DNA of 11,216 nucleotides from Rhodobacterales bacterium (GTDB taxonomy: Bacteria; Pseudomonadota; Alphaproteobacteria; Rhodobacterales; Rhodobacteraceae): NCBI GenBank assembly GCA_013298485.1, contig JAAFHS010000020.1, forward strand, positions 1 to 11,216, written 5' to 3'. Below the pieces are notes generated by a model, which saw only the letters and a program-made list of their open reading frames with translations, was not told the DNA's origin and searched no databases. The stretch's first letter is position 1. Each line of letters opens with the position of its first letter. The position numbers and the translations under genes are program-made. Positions 1 to 6,881 of the stretch are shown one piece after another.

Positions 1-264
1 GCGGTCCAGAAGCCAGCGGCGGGCAGCCTTGTGTGACAGCATTTCGGACAGGAGGTCATTGACATCCAGAACCTCGACGCCGCGATCCACCATTTTGTCG
101 CAGAAATCACGATGATCGCTGCGCGCCTGCTGCACCCAGAACACATCATCAAACAGCAGGCTGTCGCAATTGGCGGGCGTCAGGCGTTCATGTGCAAGGC
201 CCGGTGCGCAGGTGATGACGCGCCGCAGTTTGCCGGTCTCGGAATGGACCCCGAGCGCGCTCAC
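1..264 (-). CDS. arcA: Arginine deiminase, N-terminal part (runs off the window)
   Basis: Arginine deiminase hydrolyses L-arginine to L-citrulline and ammonia, the first step of the ATP-yielding arginine deiminase pathway in the cytoplasm. Only the first 88 codons are present. They carry recognisable family blocks: [13 protein letters not shown] near residues 4-16, [20 protein letters not shown] near 21-40, and [12 protein letters not shown] near 62-73. The catalytic Cys and His lie in the missing C-terminal part. The start is GTG at 264, which shares the four bases GTGA with the stop of the upstream transporter gene, so the two genes are probably translationally coupled. The arcB and arcC genes would be expected beyond the left edge. 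The identification is strong because several conserved blocks occur in order; the start codon is inferred from the overlap. Confidence 0.93.
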   Translation of the reverse strand, partial: MSALGVHSETGKLRRVITCAPGLAHERLTPANCDSLLFDDVFWVQQARSDHRDFCDKMVDRGVEVLDVNDLLSEMLSHKAARRWLLDR

Positions 265-1718
265 AGCGTCGCCCCGAGGCTGAGAGCGGCCATGATCAGG
301 ATCGTCAGGATCAGCAGGAGCGGGGCGATGAACCGCAGCCAGCGATCATAGGGCACGCGCCCGATAGCAAGACCGCCGACTACGACAGCGGACGTCGGAG
401 TGATGAGGTTCACGATGCCGGAGGCGGATTGATAGGCGGTGACGGCCAGCGACCGGTCGACGCCGGCAAAGTCCGACACGGGTGCCAGGATGGGCATCGA
501 CAGGACCGCAAGACCGGATGTGGAGGGCACGAGGAAGCTGAGGGCCACTTCGATCCAGTACATTGCGTTGATGAACACAACTTGCGATGTGCCTGAGATG
601 GCCTGTTCTGAGGCGTGCAGCACGGTGTCGGTGATGCGCCCGGAGTCCATGACGACGACGATGCCGCGCGCGAGGCCAATGATCAGCGCCACGCCCAGAA
701 GATCACGCGCGCCATCGACGAAGCTTTCGACAAAAGGCTTCTCGCCGATCCAGCCGACGGTGCCGATGACCAGGGCCGCGCCCAGAAACAGCATCGACAT
801 TTCGGCCATCCACCAGCCTTGCGACGAGACGCCCCAGATCATCAGGCCGAAGGTGGCCGCAAACAGGACAAGCACGATGGACTGTTTGGTGGTGATCCCA
901 GAGTCGATGGCTGCATTCTTGCCCAGGAAGTGATGGGCGTTGTCGTCGCGGCGGTCGGCGACGATGGATAGGCTCGGGTCTGCCTTTACCCGTGCCGCGT
1001 AGCGCATGACGAAAGCCACGCAGATCAGCCAGCCGATCCCAAGGATTGCCACGCGAAGGTTCAGACCGTCGGTAAAGGGGATGCCCGCGGCGTTCGACGC
1101 GATCGTGGTCGCAAAGGGATTGATGGTGGAGCCAAGCACCCCGATCCCCGCCCCTATTAGGATGATCGCGACCCCGGTGACCGCGTCATATCCTGCCGCG
1201 ATCATCACCGGGATCAGGATTGCGTAAAATGCAAGGGTCTCCTCAGCCATGCCATAGGTTGTCCCGCCCACGGCGAAGAGCGCCATAAGGATCGGGATCA
1301 TCCACTTTTCCCGCCCCTGCATCCGGCGCATGGCGGCGGTGATGCCGGTATTGATGGCCCCGGTCCGGTTCACCACGCCAAGAAAGCCGCCGATGATCAG
1401 CACGAACAGCGAAACATCGATGGCATTTGCGGCATATGACACCGGGTCATAGAACCCCGCAATCGGCGCGCGCAGTGCATCGAGAATGCCTTGCGGATCG
1501 CCTTCGACGGTCTGGTAGGTGCCGGGCACGGGCGTGTCCTTGCCCAATGCCTCGTTCGGGACGCGTTCATACTGACCGGCTGGAATGATCCAGGTCAGCG
1601 CGGCCACGATCACGATCAGGGCAAAAAGGATCGTGAATGCCGATGGGAACCTGTCGTGGAGTTTTGGAGCCGCGTCGGGCATATCCGCTTTCACTGTGGC
1701 GGGGGTTGTGTCTGACAT
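261..1718 (-). CDS. YfcC/DcuC-family membrane antiporter, probable arginine/ornithine exchanger
   Basis: This is a 485-residue polytopic inner-membrane protein of the YfcC family (DcuC-like, C4-dicarboxylate carrier fold). After a polar N-terminus of about 24 residues it has about a dozen hydrophobic segments. A signature region near residues 150-215 contains [15 protein letters not shown] and [17 protein letters not shown]. The direct 4-bp overlap with arcA suggests it does the job of ArcD, exchanging external arginine for internal ornithine or citrulline; this substrate is inferred from context. It is not the APC-type ArcD of Pseudomonas. The ATG at 1718 is supported by a strong Shine-Dalgarno sequence, GGGAGGA on the minus strand (1732-1726), seven bases upstream. 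A perfect FNR-type box lies about 80 bp upstream. Family assignment is firm; a dicarboxylate or other amino-acid substrate remains possible. Confidence 0.87.
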   Translation of the reverse strand: MSDTTPATVKADMPDAAPKLHDRFPSAFTILFALIVIVAALTWIIPAGQYERVPNEALGKDTPVPGTYQTVEGDPQGILDALRAPIAGFYDPVSYAANAIDVSLFVLIIGGFLGVVNRTGAINTGITAAMRRMQGREKWMIPILMALFAVGGTTYGMAEETLAFYAILIPVMIAAGYDAVTGVAIILIGAGIGVLGSTINPFATTIASNAAGIPFTDGLNLRVAILGIGWLICVAFVMRYAARVKADPSLSIVADRRDDNAHHFLGKNAAIDSGITTKQSIVLVLFAATFGLMIWGVSSQGWWMAEMSMLFLGAALVIGTVGWIGEKPFVESFVDGARDLLGVALIIGLARGIVVVMDSGRITDTVLHASEQAISGTSQVVFINAMYWIEVALSFLVPSTSGLAVLSMPILAPVSDFAGVDRSLAVTAYQSASGIVNLITPTSAVVVGGLAIGRVPYDRWLRFIAPLLLILTILIMAALSLGATL

Positions 1719-1790
1719 GGCGGGCTCCTCCCGGCCAGAGCCGGATTGCGCGGATATTCTGCAAGATTAGCCAACAAGGACCAGACGGCC

Positions 1791-1804
1791 TTGATGCGGA
1801 TCAA
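1791..1804 (-). promoter_or_regulatory. FNR/FixK-type box upstream of the arc operon
   Basis: The sequence TTGATGCGGATCAA matches the consensus TTGAT-N4-ATCAA exactly. Its centre is about 80 bp from the antiporter start codon at 1718. The position where a -10 element would fall for a class II site (box centred at -41.5) has only a weak 3-of-6 match on the minus strand near 1763-1769. ANR, the FNR homologue, activates arcDABC in Pseudomonas aeruginosa, so an anaerobic activator site before arc genes makes biological sense. Whether the regulator is FnrL, FixK or a Dnr/NnrR protein cannot be told from the site. Confidence 0.8.
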
Positions 1805-1939
1805 TTCCGCGCGCGGGATGCCCGGACGTTCAGTTGGAGCAAGACGCCGCCCCCAGAGGAAACGGGTCGTGCCTGATACCTTCGTTTCAATGCCTTCTGC
1901 CGTCGGTCTCCGAGCAATGGGTCAGCCCAGGAGGCACCC

Positions 1940-1953
1940 TTGATCTGCGTCAA
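1940..1953 (+). promoter_or_regulatory. FNR/FixK-type box (one mismatch) upstream of the ABC exporter
   Basis: The sequence TTGATCTGCGTCAA differs from TTGAT-N4-ATCAA at one base; read on the other strand its half-site is TTGAC, a variant common in this family. It lies 110 bp before the ABC ATPase start, which would give a leader of about 75 bases if the box acted at -41.5. The predicted -10 position near 1976-1981 matches poorly (3 of 6). It could also affect the divergent arc operon from a distance. The site is clear; its target is inferred. Confidence 0.6.
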
Positions 1954-2063
1954 CAAACGATGCGGCAGATCATAGGACAGTCCTTTCAGACCACCCCGAT
2001 GTTGGAAACGAACATGCCCAATTCAACACGCGACCATGCCGCGGCCAGCCAGGTCCGGCAGAC

Positions 2064-2783
2064 ATGACGGCACTGGCACCCGAGATCGTGTTTCGTACCG
2101 AAGGCGTCACGAAGACCTATGCCAGTGGCGATGTGATGGTGCGTGCGCTCGATGGCGTCAACATGGCGCTTTATGCGGGCGAGTTGACCGTGCTTTTGGG
2201 GCCATCCGGCAGCGGCAAGTCGACGCTTCTGAACATTCTGGGAGGGCTTGATCATGTGACCGGGGGCCATGTCTGGTTTCGCGACACCGAACTCACGACT
2301 ATGGGCGACCGAGAACTGACGCGCTACAGGCGCGACCACGTCGGGTTTGTGTTCCAGTTCTACAACCTCGTTCCCAGCCTGACCGCGCGCGAGAACGTGC
2401 AGCTTGTCACCGACGTGTCCAGCAACCCGATGCCGGCAGAGGAAGCATTGGAACTGGTCGGCCTTGGCCCCCGGATGGACCATTTCCCGTCAGAAATGTC
2501 GGGGGGTGAACAGCAGCGAGTCGCCATTGCCCGCGCCATTGCCAAGCGGCCCGAAATCCTTCTGTGTGACGAGCCGACGGGAGCACTGGACAGCAAGACC
2601 GGCGTTCAGGTGCTGGAGGCGCTGCACGGGATCAACGCGCGGTTTGGCACGACGACGGTGGTGATCACCCACAATGCGGAAATCCGCAAGATGGCGCATC
2701 GGGTGATCCGGTTTCAGGATGGCCGGATCGTGGAGACGGAAGTGAATGCCCACCGTCTGGCCCCGTCGCAGATTGCGTGGTGA
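2064..2783 (+). CDS. ABC transporter ATP-binding protein (MacB/LolD-like)
   Basis: This 239-residue cytoplasmic ATPase is complete and should power the FtsX-type permease encoded next. Motifs in order: Walker [10 protein letters not shown] at 46-54, Q-loop Gln98 in [10 protein letters not shown], signature [14 protein letters not shown] at 145-158, Walker B ILLCDEP at 165-171, D-loop GALDS at 173-177, and the switch His203 in VVITHN. The [16 protein letters not shown] stretch is typical of the LolD/MacB/FtsE class, which works by mechanotransmission through FtsX-fold permeases rather than by transporting through a channel. The start ATG has only a weak AGG ten bases upstream. The gene ends within the first few bases of the longest permease frame, so the genes form one operon. 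The exported substrate is unknown. All nucleotide-binding residues look intact. Confidence 0.95.
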   Translation: MTALAPEIVFRTEGVTKTYASGDVMVRALDGVNMALYAGELTVLLGPSGSGKSTLLNILGGLDHVTGGHVWFRDTELTTMGDRELTRYRRDHVGFVFQFYNLVPSLTARENVQLVTDVSSNPMPAEEALELVGLGPRMDHFPSEMSGGEQQRVAIARAIAKRPEILLCDEPTGALDSKTGVQVLEALHGINARFGTTTVVITHNAEIRKMAHRVIRFQDGRIVETEVNAHRLAPSQIAW

Positions 2784-2788
2784 TCGTG

Positions 2789-5146
2789 ATGCACGCCATC
2801 GACCGCAAGCTGATCCGCGATTTCCGTAGGCTCTGGGCACAGGCGCTTGCCATCGCGCTGGTGCTGGCCTGTGGGGTGGCCATCCTGTTTACGTCGCTCG
2901 GCATGTACCGCGCGCTGGATCAGACCCGGGCGGCGTATTACGAGCGTAACCGATTTGCTGACGTCTTTGCCTCGGCGCGCCGGGCGCCCTTGGGGCTTTT
3001 GCGCGAAATTGGTCAGATAGACGGCGTGCAGACCGTCGAGGCGAGGATTTCCGGCGATGTGATCCTGGACGTTCCGGGGCTGGATGAAGCAGCGGTTGGG
3101 CGGGTTCTGTCCTTGCCGGAAAGCGGCGAGCCGTTGCTGAACGTTCCGGTGCTGCGATCGGGGCGCCTGCCCGAGACGGCGTCGGAAGTTGCCGTCAACG
3201 AGCCATTCGCGCTGAGCAATGGCCTGCGGCCCGGCGATCAATTCGCGGCCAACCTGAACGGGCGCAAGCGGGTCCTGACCGTAACCGGAACGCTGCTGTC
3301 GCCGGAATTCATCTACACACTTGGTCCCGGCGCGCTGATGCCCAATGACCAGACGTTCGGCATTCTATGGATGCAGCGCGATGCGGCAGAGGCGGCGTTC
3401 GACATGGGCGGTGCGTTCAACGATCTGGCGCTGAAGCTGGACCGCGGAGCCAAGTTGCCGCCGGTTCTGGATGCGGTGGACGATCTATTGGCACCTTATG
3501 GCGGGCTGGGTGCCTATGGGCGCGCCCAGCAACTGTCGAACAGCTTTATCGACGCTGAAATCAAGCAATTGCGTAGCATGGCGCTGGTCCTGCCGCCCGT
3601 GTTCTTTGCCATTTCGGCCTTTCTGGTGGCGATGGTCATGGGCCGCATCGTGGCGCTGGAACGCAGCGAGATCGGCCTTCTGAAGGCGCTGGGTTATTCG
3701 GACGCCGAGGTTTGCATCCATTATCTGATGCTGGCGGGCCTGATCGCCGTATTTGGTATCTCCATCGGCTGGGCGGTCGGCACGTGGCTCGCGCGTGGAA
3801 TGTCGGAGCTCTATGTCGAATTCTTTGACTTCCCCTTCCTGATCTTCAGCGTCTCGTCATGGGTCTACGGCTTGTCGGGCGGCCTTGCGATTTTGGCGAC
3901 GATGTTCGGCGCCGCGCGGGCCGCGCTGAGTGCGGCGCGTCTTTCGCCCGCCGTCGCCATGCAGCCGCCAGCACCGCCCCGATTCCGGCGAACCTGGATC
4001 GATTTCGCGATGGTCCGCGCGCGGTTTTCCCAACCGACGGTGATGATCCTGCGCAGCCTGACCCGCTGGCCGGTGCGGTCTGCCCTGACCACGCTTGGCC
4101 TGTCGCTGGCGGTGGCTGCAGTGATGGCCTCGTCGTTCATGGGCAATGTCGTGCAGGAAATCGTCGATCAGGCCTTCTATCTGTCGAACCGGCAGGACGC
4201 GACACTGGTCTTTGCCAGGGAAACGCCGGTGTCGGTGATCGAGGATGTCGCACGCCTTCCCGGCGTGTTGCAGGTCGAGGGGCAGCAGTTCCATGCCGCC
4301 GTTCTACATCACGCTCAGTTCGAAAAGCGCGTCTCGATTGAGGCACGTTTTCCGGGTTCCGACCTCAGTCGCGTGATCAGCAAGGGCGAGGATGTCGTGG
4401 AGGTGCCGCCGGGCGGTATCGTGCTGTCCGACCAGCTGGCGAAACAGCTGCATCTTGAGGTGGGCGATACCGTCGAGGTGGAGTTCCTGACCGGCAAACG
4501 CGAGACCCATGAAATGCAGGTGACAGGTCTCGTCACCCAGTATTTCGGGTTGGGGGCCTATGTCGACCTGGCCTATCTGGACCGGCTTTTCAATCGGGCA
4601 GCGCAGGTCACGGCGGCCAATATCACGCTGGACGACGCGCGGGCGGGCGATTTGCATCGGGCGCTGAAAGACATCCCCAATCTGGCCGCGACCAACATGC
4701 TGACGCAAACGCGCCGATCGTTTGAAAAGACGATCAGCCGCAACGTCACCATCATGACCACGGTCTACATCACCATCGCGATCCTGATCACGGTGGGCGT
4801 CGCCTATAACGGCGCGCGCATCCAGCTGTCGGAACGGTCGCGAGAACTGGCGTCGCTGCGCATCCTCGGGTTCACGCGCTGGCATGTGTCGTACATCCTG
4901 ATCGGCGAGACAATGCTGCTGGCGCTGCTGGCGCAGCCGCTCGGATGGTGGATCGGACGCATGCTGGCGACGGCGATGGTCAGCGCGTTTTCCAGCGACC
5001 TCTACCGGCTGCCGCTGGTTCTGGAGCCTTCCAGCTATGCCAGGGCCAGCCTTGTGGTCTTGGCCGCAGCGCGTGGGTCGGTTCTGATTGTCCGGCGCAG
5101 GCTCGACAATCTCGATCTGGTGTCTGTGATGAAGACGAGGGAGTGA
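2789..5146 (+). CDS. ABC transporter permease with two FtsX-type units
   Basis: The 785-residue inner-membrane protein has a duplicated FtsX architecture. There is a first membrane helix near residues 15-36, a large periplasmic MacB-type domain near 40-260, and three helices near 265-290, 311-335 and 356-380. A second unit has a helix near 430-452, a second periplasmic domain near 455-650, and helices near 653-678, 700-725 and 751-770. The cytoplasmic loops after helices in both halves carry the FtsX-like patterns ERSEIGLLKALGYS and ERSRELASLRILGFT. I chose ATG at 2789, five bases after the ATPase stop; in-frame GTG codons at 2777, 2780 and 2786 are alternatives, the first two overlapping the ATPase gene. 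With the ATPase and adaptor it should form a MacAB/DevBCA-like tripartite exporter. No substrate can be assigned from sequence. Confidence 0.92.
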   Translation: MHAIDRKLIRDFRRLWAQALAIALVLACGVAILFTSLGMYRALDQTRAAYYERNRFADVFASARRAPLGLLREIGQIDGVQTVEARISGDVILDVPGLDEAAVGRVLSLPESGEPLLNVPVLRSGRLPETASEVAVNEPFALSNGLRPGDQFAANLNGRKRVLTVTGTLLSPEFIYTLGPGALMPNDQTFGILWMQRDAAEAAFDMGGAFNDLALKLDRGAKLPPVLDAVDDLLAPYGGLGAYGRAQQLSNSFIDAEIKQLRSMALVLPPVFFAISAFLVAMVMGRIVALERSEIGLLKALGYSDAEVCIHYLMLAGLIAVFGISIGWAVGTWLARGMSELYVEFFDFPFLIFSVSSWVYGLSGGLAILATMFGAARAALSAARLSPAVAMQPPAPPRFRRTWIDFAMVRARFSQPTVMILRSLTRWPVRSALTTLGLSLAVAAVMASSFMGNVVQEIVDQAFYLSNRQDATLVFARETPVSVIEDVARLPGVLQVEGQQFHAAVLHHAQFEKRVSIEARFPGSDLSRVISKGEDVVEVPPGGIVLSDQLAKQLHLEVGDTVEVEFLTGKRETHEMQVTGLVTQYFGLGAYVDLAYLDRLFNRAAQVTAANITLDDARAGDLHRALKDIPNLAATNMLTQTRRSFEKTISRNVTIMTTVYITIAILITVGVAYNGARIQLSERSRELASLRILGFTRWHVSYILIGETMLLALLAQPLGWWIGRMLATAMVSAFSSDLYRLPLVLEPSSYARASLVVLAAARGSVLIVRRRLDNLDLVSVMKTRE

Positions 5147-5150
5147 GCCT

Positions 5151-6359
5151 ATGCCAATGAAGCCCCGCACGATCCTGTCCATTGCAGTCGGTGCCGCCAT
5201 TGTCAGTGGGCTGGCCTACTTCGCCTTTCGCACCGATCCAGTGCCGGTCGACCTATACCGTATCGCGTCAGGCCCGATGCGGGTGACGATTGATGTTGAT
5301 GGCCGCACGCGCATCCGCGACCTTTATGAAATCGCCGCCCCCATTGCCGGTGTCGCCCAACGGTCGCCGGTCAAGGTAGGCGACAAGGTCATCAAGGGTG
5401 AAACGGTGGTGGCGGTGGTCGAACCGATTGCCCCGAGCCTTCTAGATGCGCGGAGCCGGTTGCAGGCCAATGCCGCGATCAATGAGGCCACAGCGGCCCT
5501 GCACGTGGCCGAAACCGATCTGACCCGTCTGTTGCAAGAGCGAGCGCACGCGCAGACGCATTTCGACCGGACCAGTATCTTGCTTGACCGAGGCGTGGCC
5601 ACGATGACCCAAATGGAGGATGCCGCCCAAAGCCTGACGATCGCCAAATCCGCTGTCGACGCGGCCCAGGCACGTATCGTCATGGCGCGCAGCGCGCTGG
5701 ACAGCGCCCTGGCCGCGGCAATCGAACCGGGGGGCGATGCGGAACCGTCGGCTGACGGGTGTTGCGTGCCCCTTGCCGCACCAGTTGATGGTATCGTTCT
5801 CGCAATCGAGGCGATCAGCGCGCGCCCGGTGGCCGCAGGTGCCCCGTTGGTCACCATCGGCAATCCTGCCGATCTTGAGATCGTGGCCGATCTGTTGTCC
5901 TCCGATGCCGTCCGGCTCCAGGTCGGGGCGATGGCCGATGTCGAACGCTGGGGCGGCGACACGACTTTGCAGGCAAGGCTGACCCGTATTGAACCCAAAG
6001 CCCGGACCACCATCTCTGCGCTCGGGATCGAGGAACAGCGGGTGGACGCGCTGTTTGACCTGACATCGCCGTCGCAAGACAGGTCGGCGCTGGGTGATGG
6101 ATTTTCTGTCTATTTGCGGATTGTGGAGTGGCAGGGGGAAGACGTCCTGCAAGTTCCGCTGTCCGCTACATTCCGGAATGGCGAAATCTGGTCGGTCTTT
6201 GTGCTCCATGAGGATAGAGTGCGGCTGCAACCCGTGACGCTTGGCAAGCGAAATACTCAATTTGCGGAAGTAACCGATGGTCTGACCGAAGGCGACATGA
6301 TCGTGACCCATCCAAGCGACGACCTTGCTGATGGCGTATCGGTTGTTGCCCGGGAATAA
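5151..6359 (+). CDS. HlyD/RND-type periplasmic adaptor (membrane fusion protein)
   Basis: This 402-residue protein is anchored by one N-terminal helix near residues 7-26. A first half-lipoyl segment lies near 58-92 (EIAAPIAGVAQRSPVKVGDK), followed by an Ala/Gln-rich coiled-coil hairpin near 96-195. The second lipoyl half is near 206-235 (PLAAPVDGIVLAIE), then the beta-barrel, and a membrane-proximal domain to the C-terminus. It would link the FtsX permease to an outer-membrane channel, which is not encoded in this window. The gene starts 4 bp after the permease stop, and the GAGGGAG Shine-Dalgarno overlaps the end of the permease gene, so coupling is likely. An in-frame ATG two codons later is a possible alternative start. 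A Cys-Cys pair at 204-205, between coiled coil and lipoyl domain, is unusual but of unknown meaning. Confidence 0.92.
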   Translation: MPMKPRTILSIAVGAAIVSGLAYFAFRTDPVPVDLYRIASGPMRVTIDVDGRTRIRDLYEIAAPIAGVAQRSPVKVGDKVIKGETVVAVVEPIAPSLLDARSRLQANAAINEATAALHVAETDLTRLLQERAHAQTHFDRTSILLDRGVATMTQMEDAAQSLTIAKSAVDAAQARIVMARSALDSALAAAIEPGGDAEPSADGCCVPLAAPVDGIVLAIEAISARPVAAGAPLVTIGNPADLEIVADLLSSDAVRLQVGAMADVERWGGDTTLQARLTRIEPKARTTISALGIEEQRVDALFDLTSPSQDRSALGDGFSVYLRIVEWQGEDVLQVPLSATFRNGEIWSVFVLHEDRVRLQPVTLGKRNTQFAEVTDGLTEGDMIVTHPSDDLADGVSVVARE

Positions 6360-6368
6360 TGGGGACGC

Positions 6369-6386
6369 CCGCGACTTTGGTCGCGG
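6369..6386. terminator. Stem-loop between convergent adaptor and phasin genes
   Basis: CCGCGAC and GTCGCGG form a perfect 7-bp GC-rich stem around the loop TTTG. It lies 10 bp after the adaptor stop and 27 bp from the phasin stop, where a shared terminator would be expected. No T-run follows on either strand, so it is not a canonical intrinsic terminator; it may instead stabilise 3' ends. Confidence 0.4.
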
Positions 6387-6412
6387 CCGTGTGAGGCTAT
6401 GGGTTCGAAAGG

Positions 6413-6751
6413 TCAACTGGTCTTCGTACCGTCTTTGATCTTTGTCGAAATCTCGCTGCTCATTCCGATCAGCTTGCCCGTTTCGGAGGTATACTGGTTA
6501 ACGGCGCGCTGCATGAACTCGGCCTGTACATGCTGCAACTCTGCCAGCGACTTGCAGTGGAGGATCGCGTGCTGGGTCTTGACGTCCTCACGAATTCGGT
6601 CTGCCACGAAAGTGGTGACTTCGCTGCCCAGATCGGCAAGGACTTCGATCCAAGCCGTGTTCATCCAGGCCAGGGGTGCAAGCGGCCGCAGCACGCTGAT
6701 CGGGTCGGGGATGTTGGGGCCGGGTTCGGGAGTAGCGGCTTTGTCAGGCAT
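6413..6751 (-). CDS. Phasin family protein
   Basis: This encodes a 112-residue soluble protein resembling alphaproteobacterial phasins (Phasin_2-type), which coat polyhydroxyalkanoate granules or act as related stress proteins. Visible family features are a Pro-rich N-terminus, a Trp-containing segment followed by an amphipathic helix (FVADRIREDVKTQHAILHCK near residues 49-68), then ELQHVQAEFMQRAVNQYTSE near 71-90. I place the start at 6751, not the longer frame from 6778, because AGGAGA (6763-6758 on the minus strand) stands six bases before this ATG. It is divergent from the P-type ATPase gene and shares its FNR-type box. No PHA synthase or depolymerase gene is in the window, so a granule role is inferred only from the family. 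Confidence 0.82.
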   Translation of the reverse strand: MPDKAATPEPGPNIPDPISVLRPLAPLAWMNTAWIEVLADLGSEVTTFVADRIREDVKTQHAILHCKSLAELQHVQAEFMQRAVNQYTSETGKLIGMSSEISTKIKDGTKTS

Positions 6752-6757
6752 CGTCTT

Positions 6758-6763
6758 TCTCCT
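6758..6763 (-). promoter_or_regulatory. Ribosome binding site fixing the phasin start
   Basis: AGGAGA on the minus strand ends six bases before the ATG at 6751. The alternative ATG at 6778 has no comparable site, so this decides the start. Confidence 0.75.
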
Positions 6764-6783
6764 GCAGGGTGTGGACATGCTGA

Positions 6784-6789
6784 AGTCTA
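6784..6789 (-). promoter_or_regulatory. Candidate -10 element of the phasin promoter
   Basis: TAGACT on the minus strand matches TATAAT at four of six positions. Its centre is 32 bp from the centre of the FNR-type box, the spacing expected for a class II activator at -41.5. The inferred transcript start would be near 6777. Confidence 0.4.
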
Positions 6790-6811
6790 ACGCTCCTGTC
6801 GCGGCCCTCGC

Positions 6812-6825
6812 TTGATCCGGATCAA
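6812..6825. promoter_or_regulatory. Perfect palindromic FNR/FixK-type box shared by divergent genes
   Basis: TTGATCCGGATCAA is an exact match to TTGAT-N4-ATCAA and is palindromic through its spacer; with the flanking C and G the palindrome spans 16 bp (6811-6826). The centre is 67.5 bp from the phasin start codon and 63.5 bp from the ATPase start codon. Candidate -10 elements lie exactly 32 bp from the centre on each side, so one dimer could activate both promoters. Confidence 0.85.
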
Positions 6826-6847
6826 GGGGCCGACGGTTCTCCTGTCG

Positions 6848-6853
6848 GATAAA
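6848..6853 (+). promoter_or_regulatory. Candidate -10 element of the P-type ATPase promoter
   Basis: GATAAA matches TATAAT at four of six positions and is centred 32 bp from the centre of the FNR-type box, mirroring the candidate -10 on the phasin side. The inferred transcript start would be near 6860, about 20 bases before the ATG. Confidence 0.4.
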
Positions 6854-6881
6854 CCGGGCAACATGTCAAAAGGTGAAGGTA

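Larger units (their letters stand above)
1719..2063. other. Divergent intergenic region between the arc operon and the ABC exporter
   Basis: This 345-bp spacer separates two divergent operons and contains no convincing long gene. It holds the Shine-Dalgarno sequence of the antiporter gene at its left end, a perfect FNR-type box at 1791-1804 and a one-mismatch box at 1940-1953. Each box is nearer to one of the two operons. A possible short leader reading frame (ATG at 1999 or 2014) ends in a TGA overlapping the ABC ATPase start codon (ATGA at 2064-2067). I see no repeats, tRNA or clear intrinsic terminator here. Confidence 0.7.

Noticed and set aside
4304..5200. A 298-codon open frame on the minus strand, antisense to the permease and adaptor genes
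   Set aside because: It lies opposite clearly coding FtsX-type sequence, is rich in Arg, Gln and His as GC-rich shadow frames are, and shows no recognisable domain.
5442..6416. A 324-codon open frame on the minus strand opposite the adaptor gene
   Set aside because: The plus-strand adaptor has lipoyl and coiled-coil features in order. The antisense frame has no family motif and is a shadow produced by high GC.
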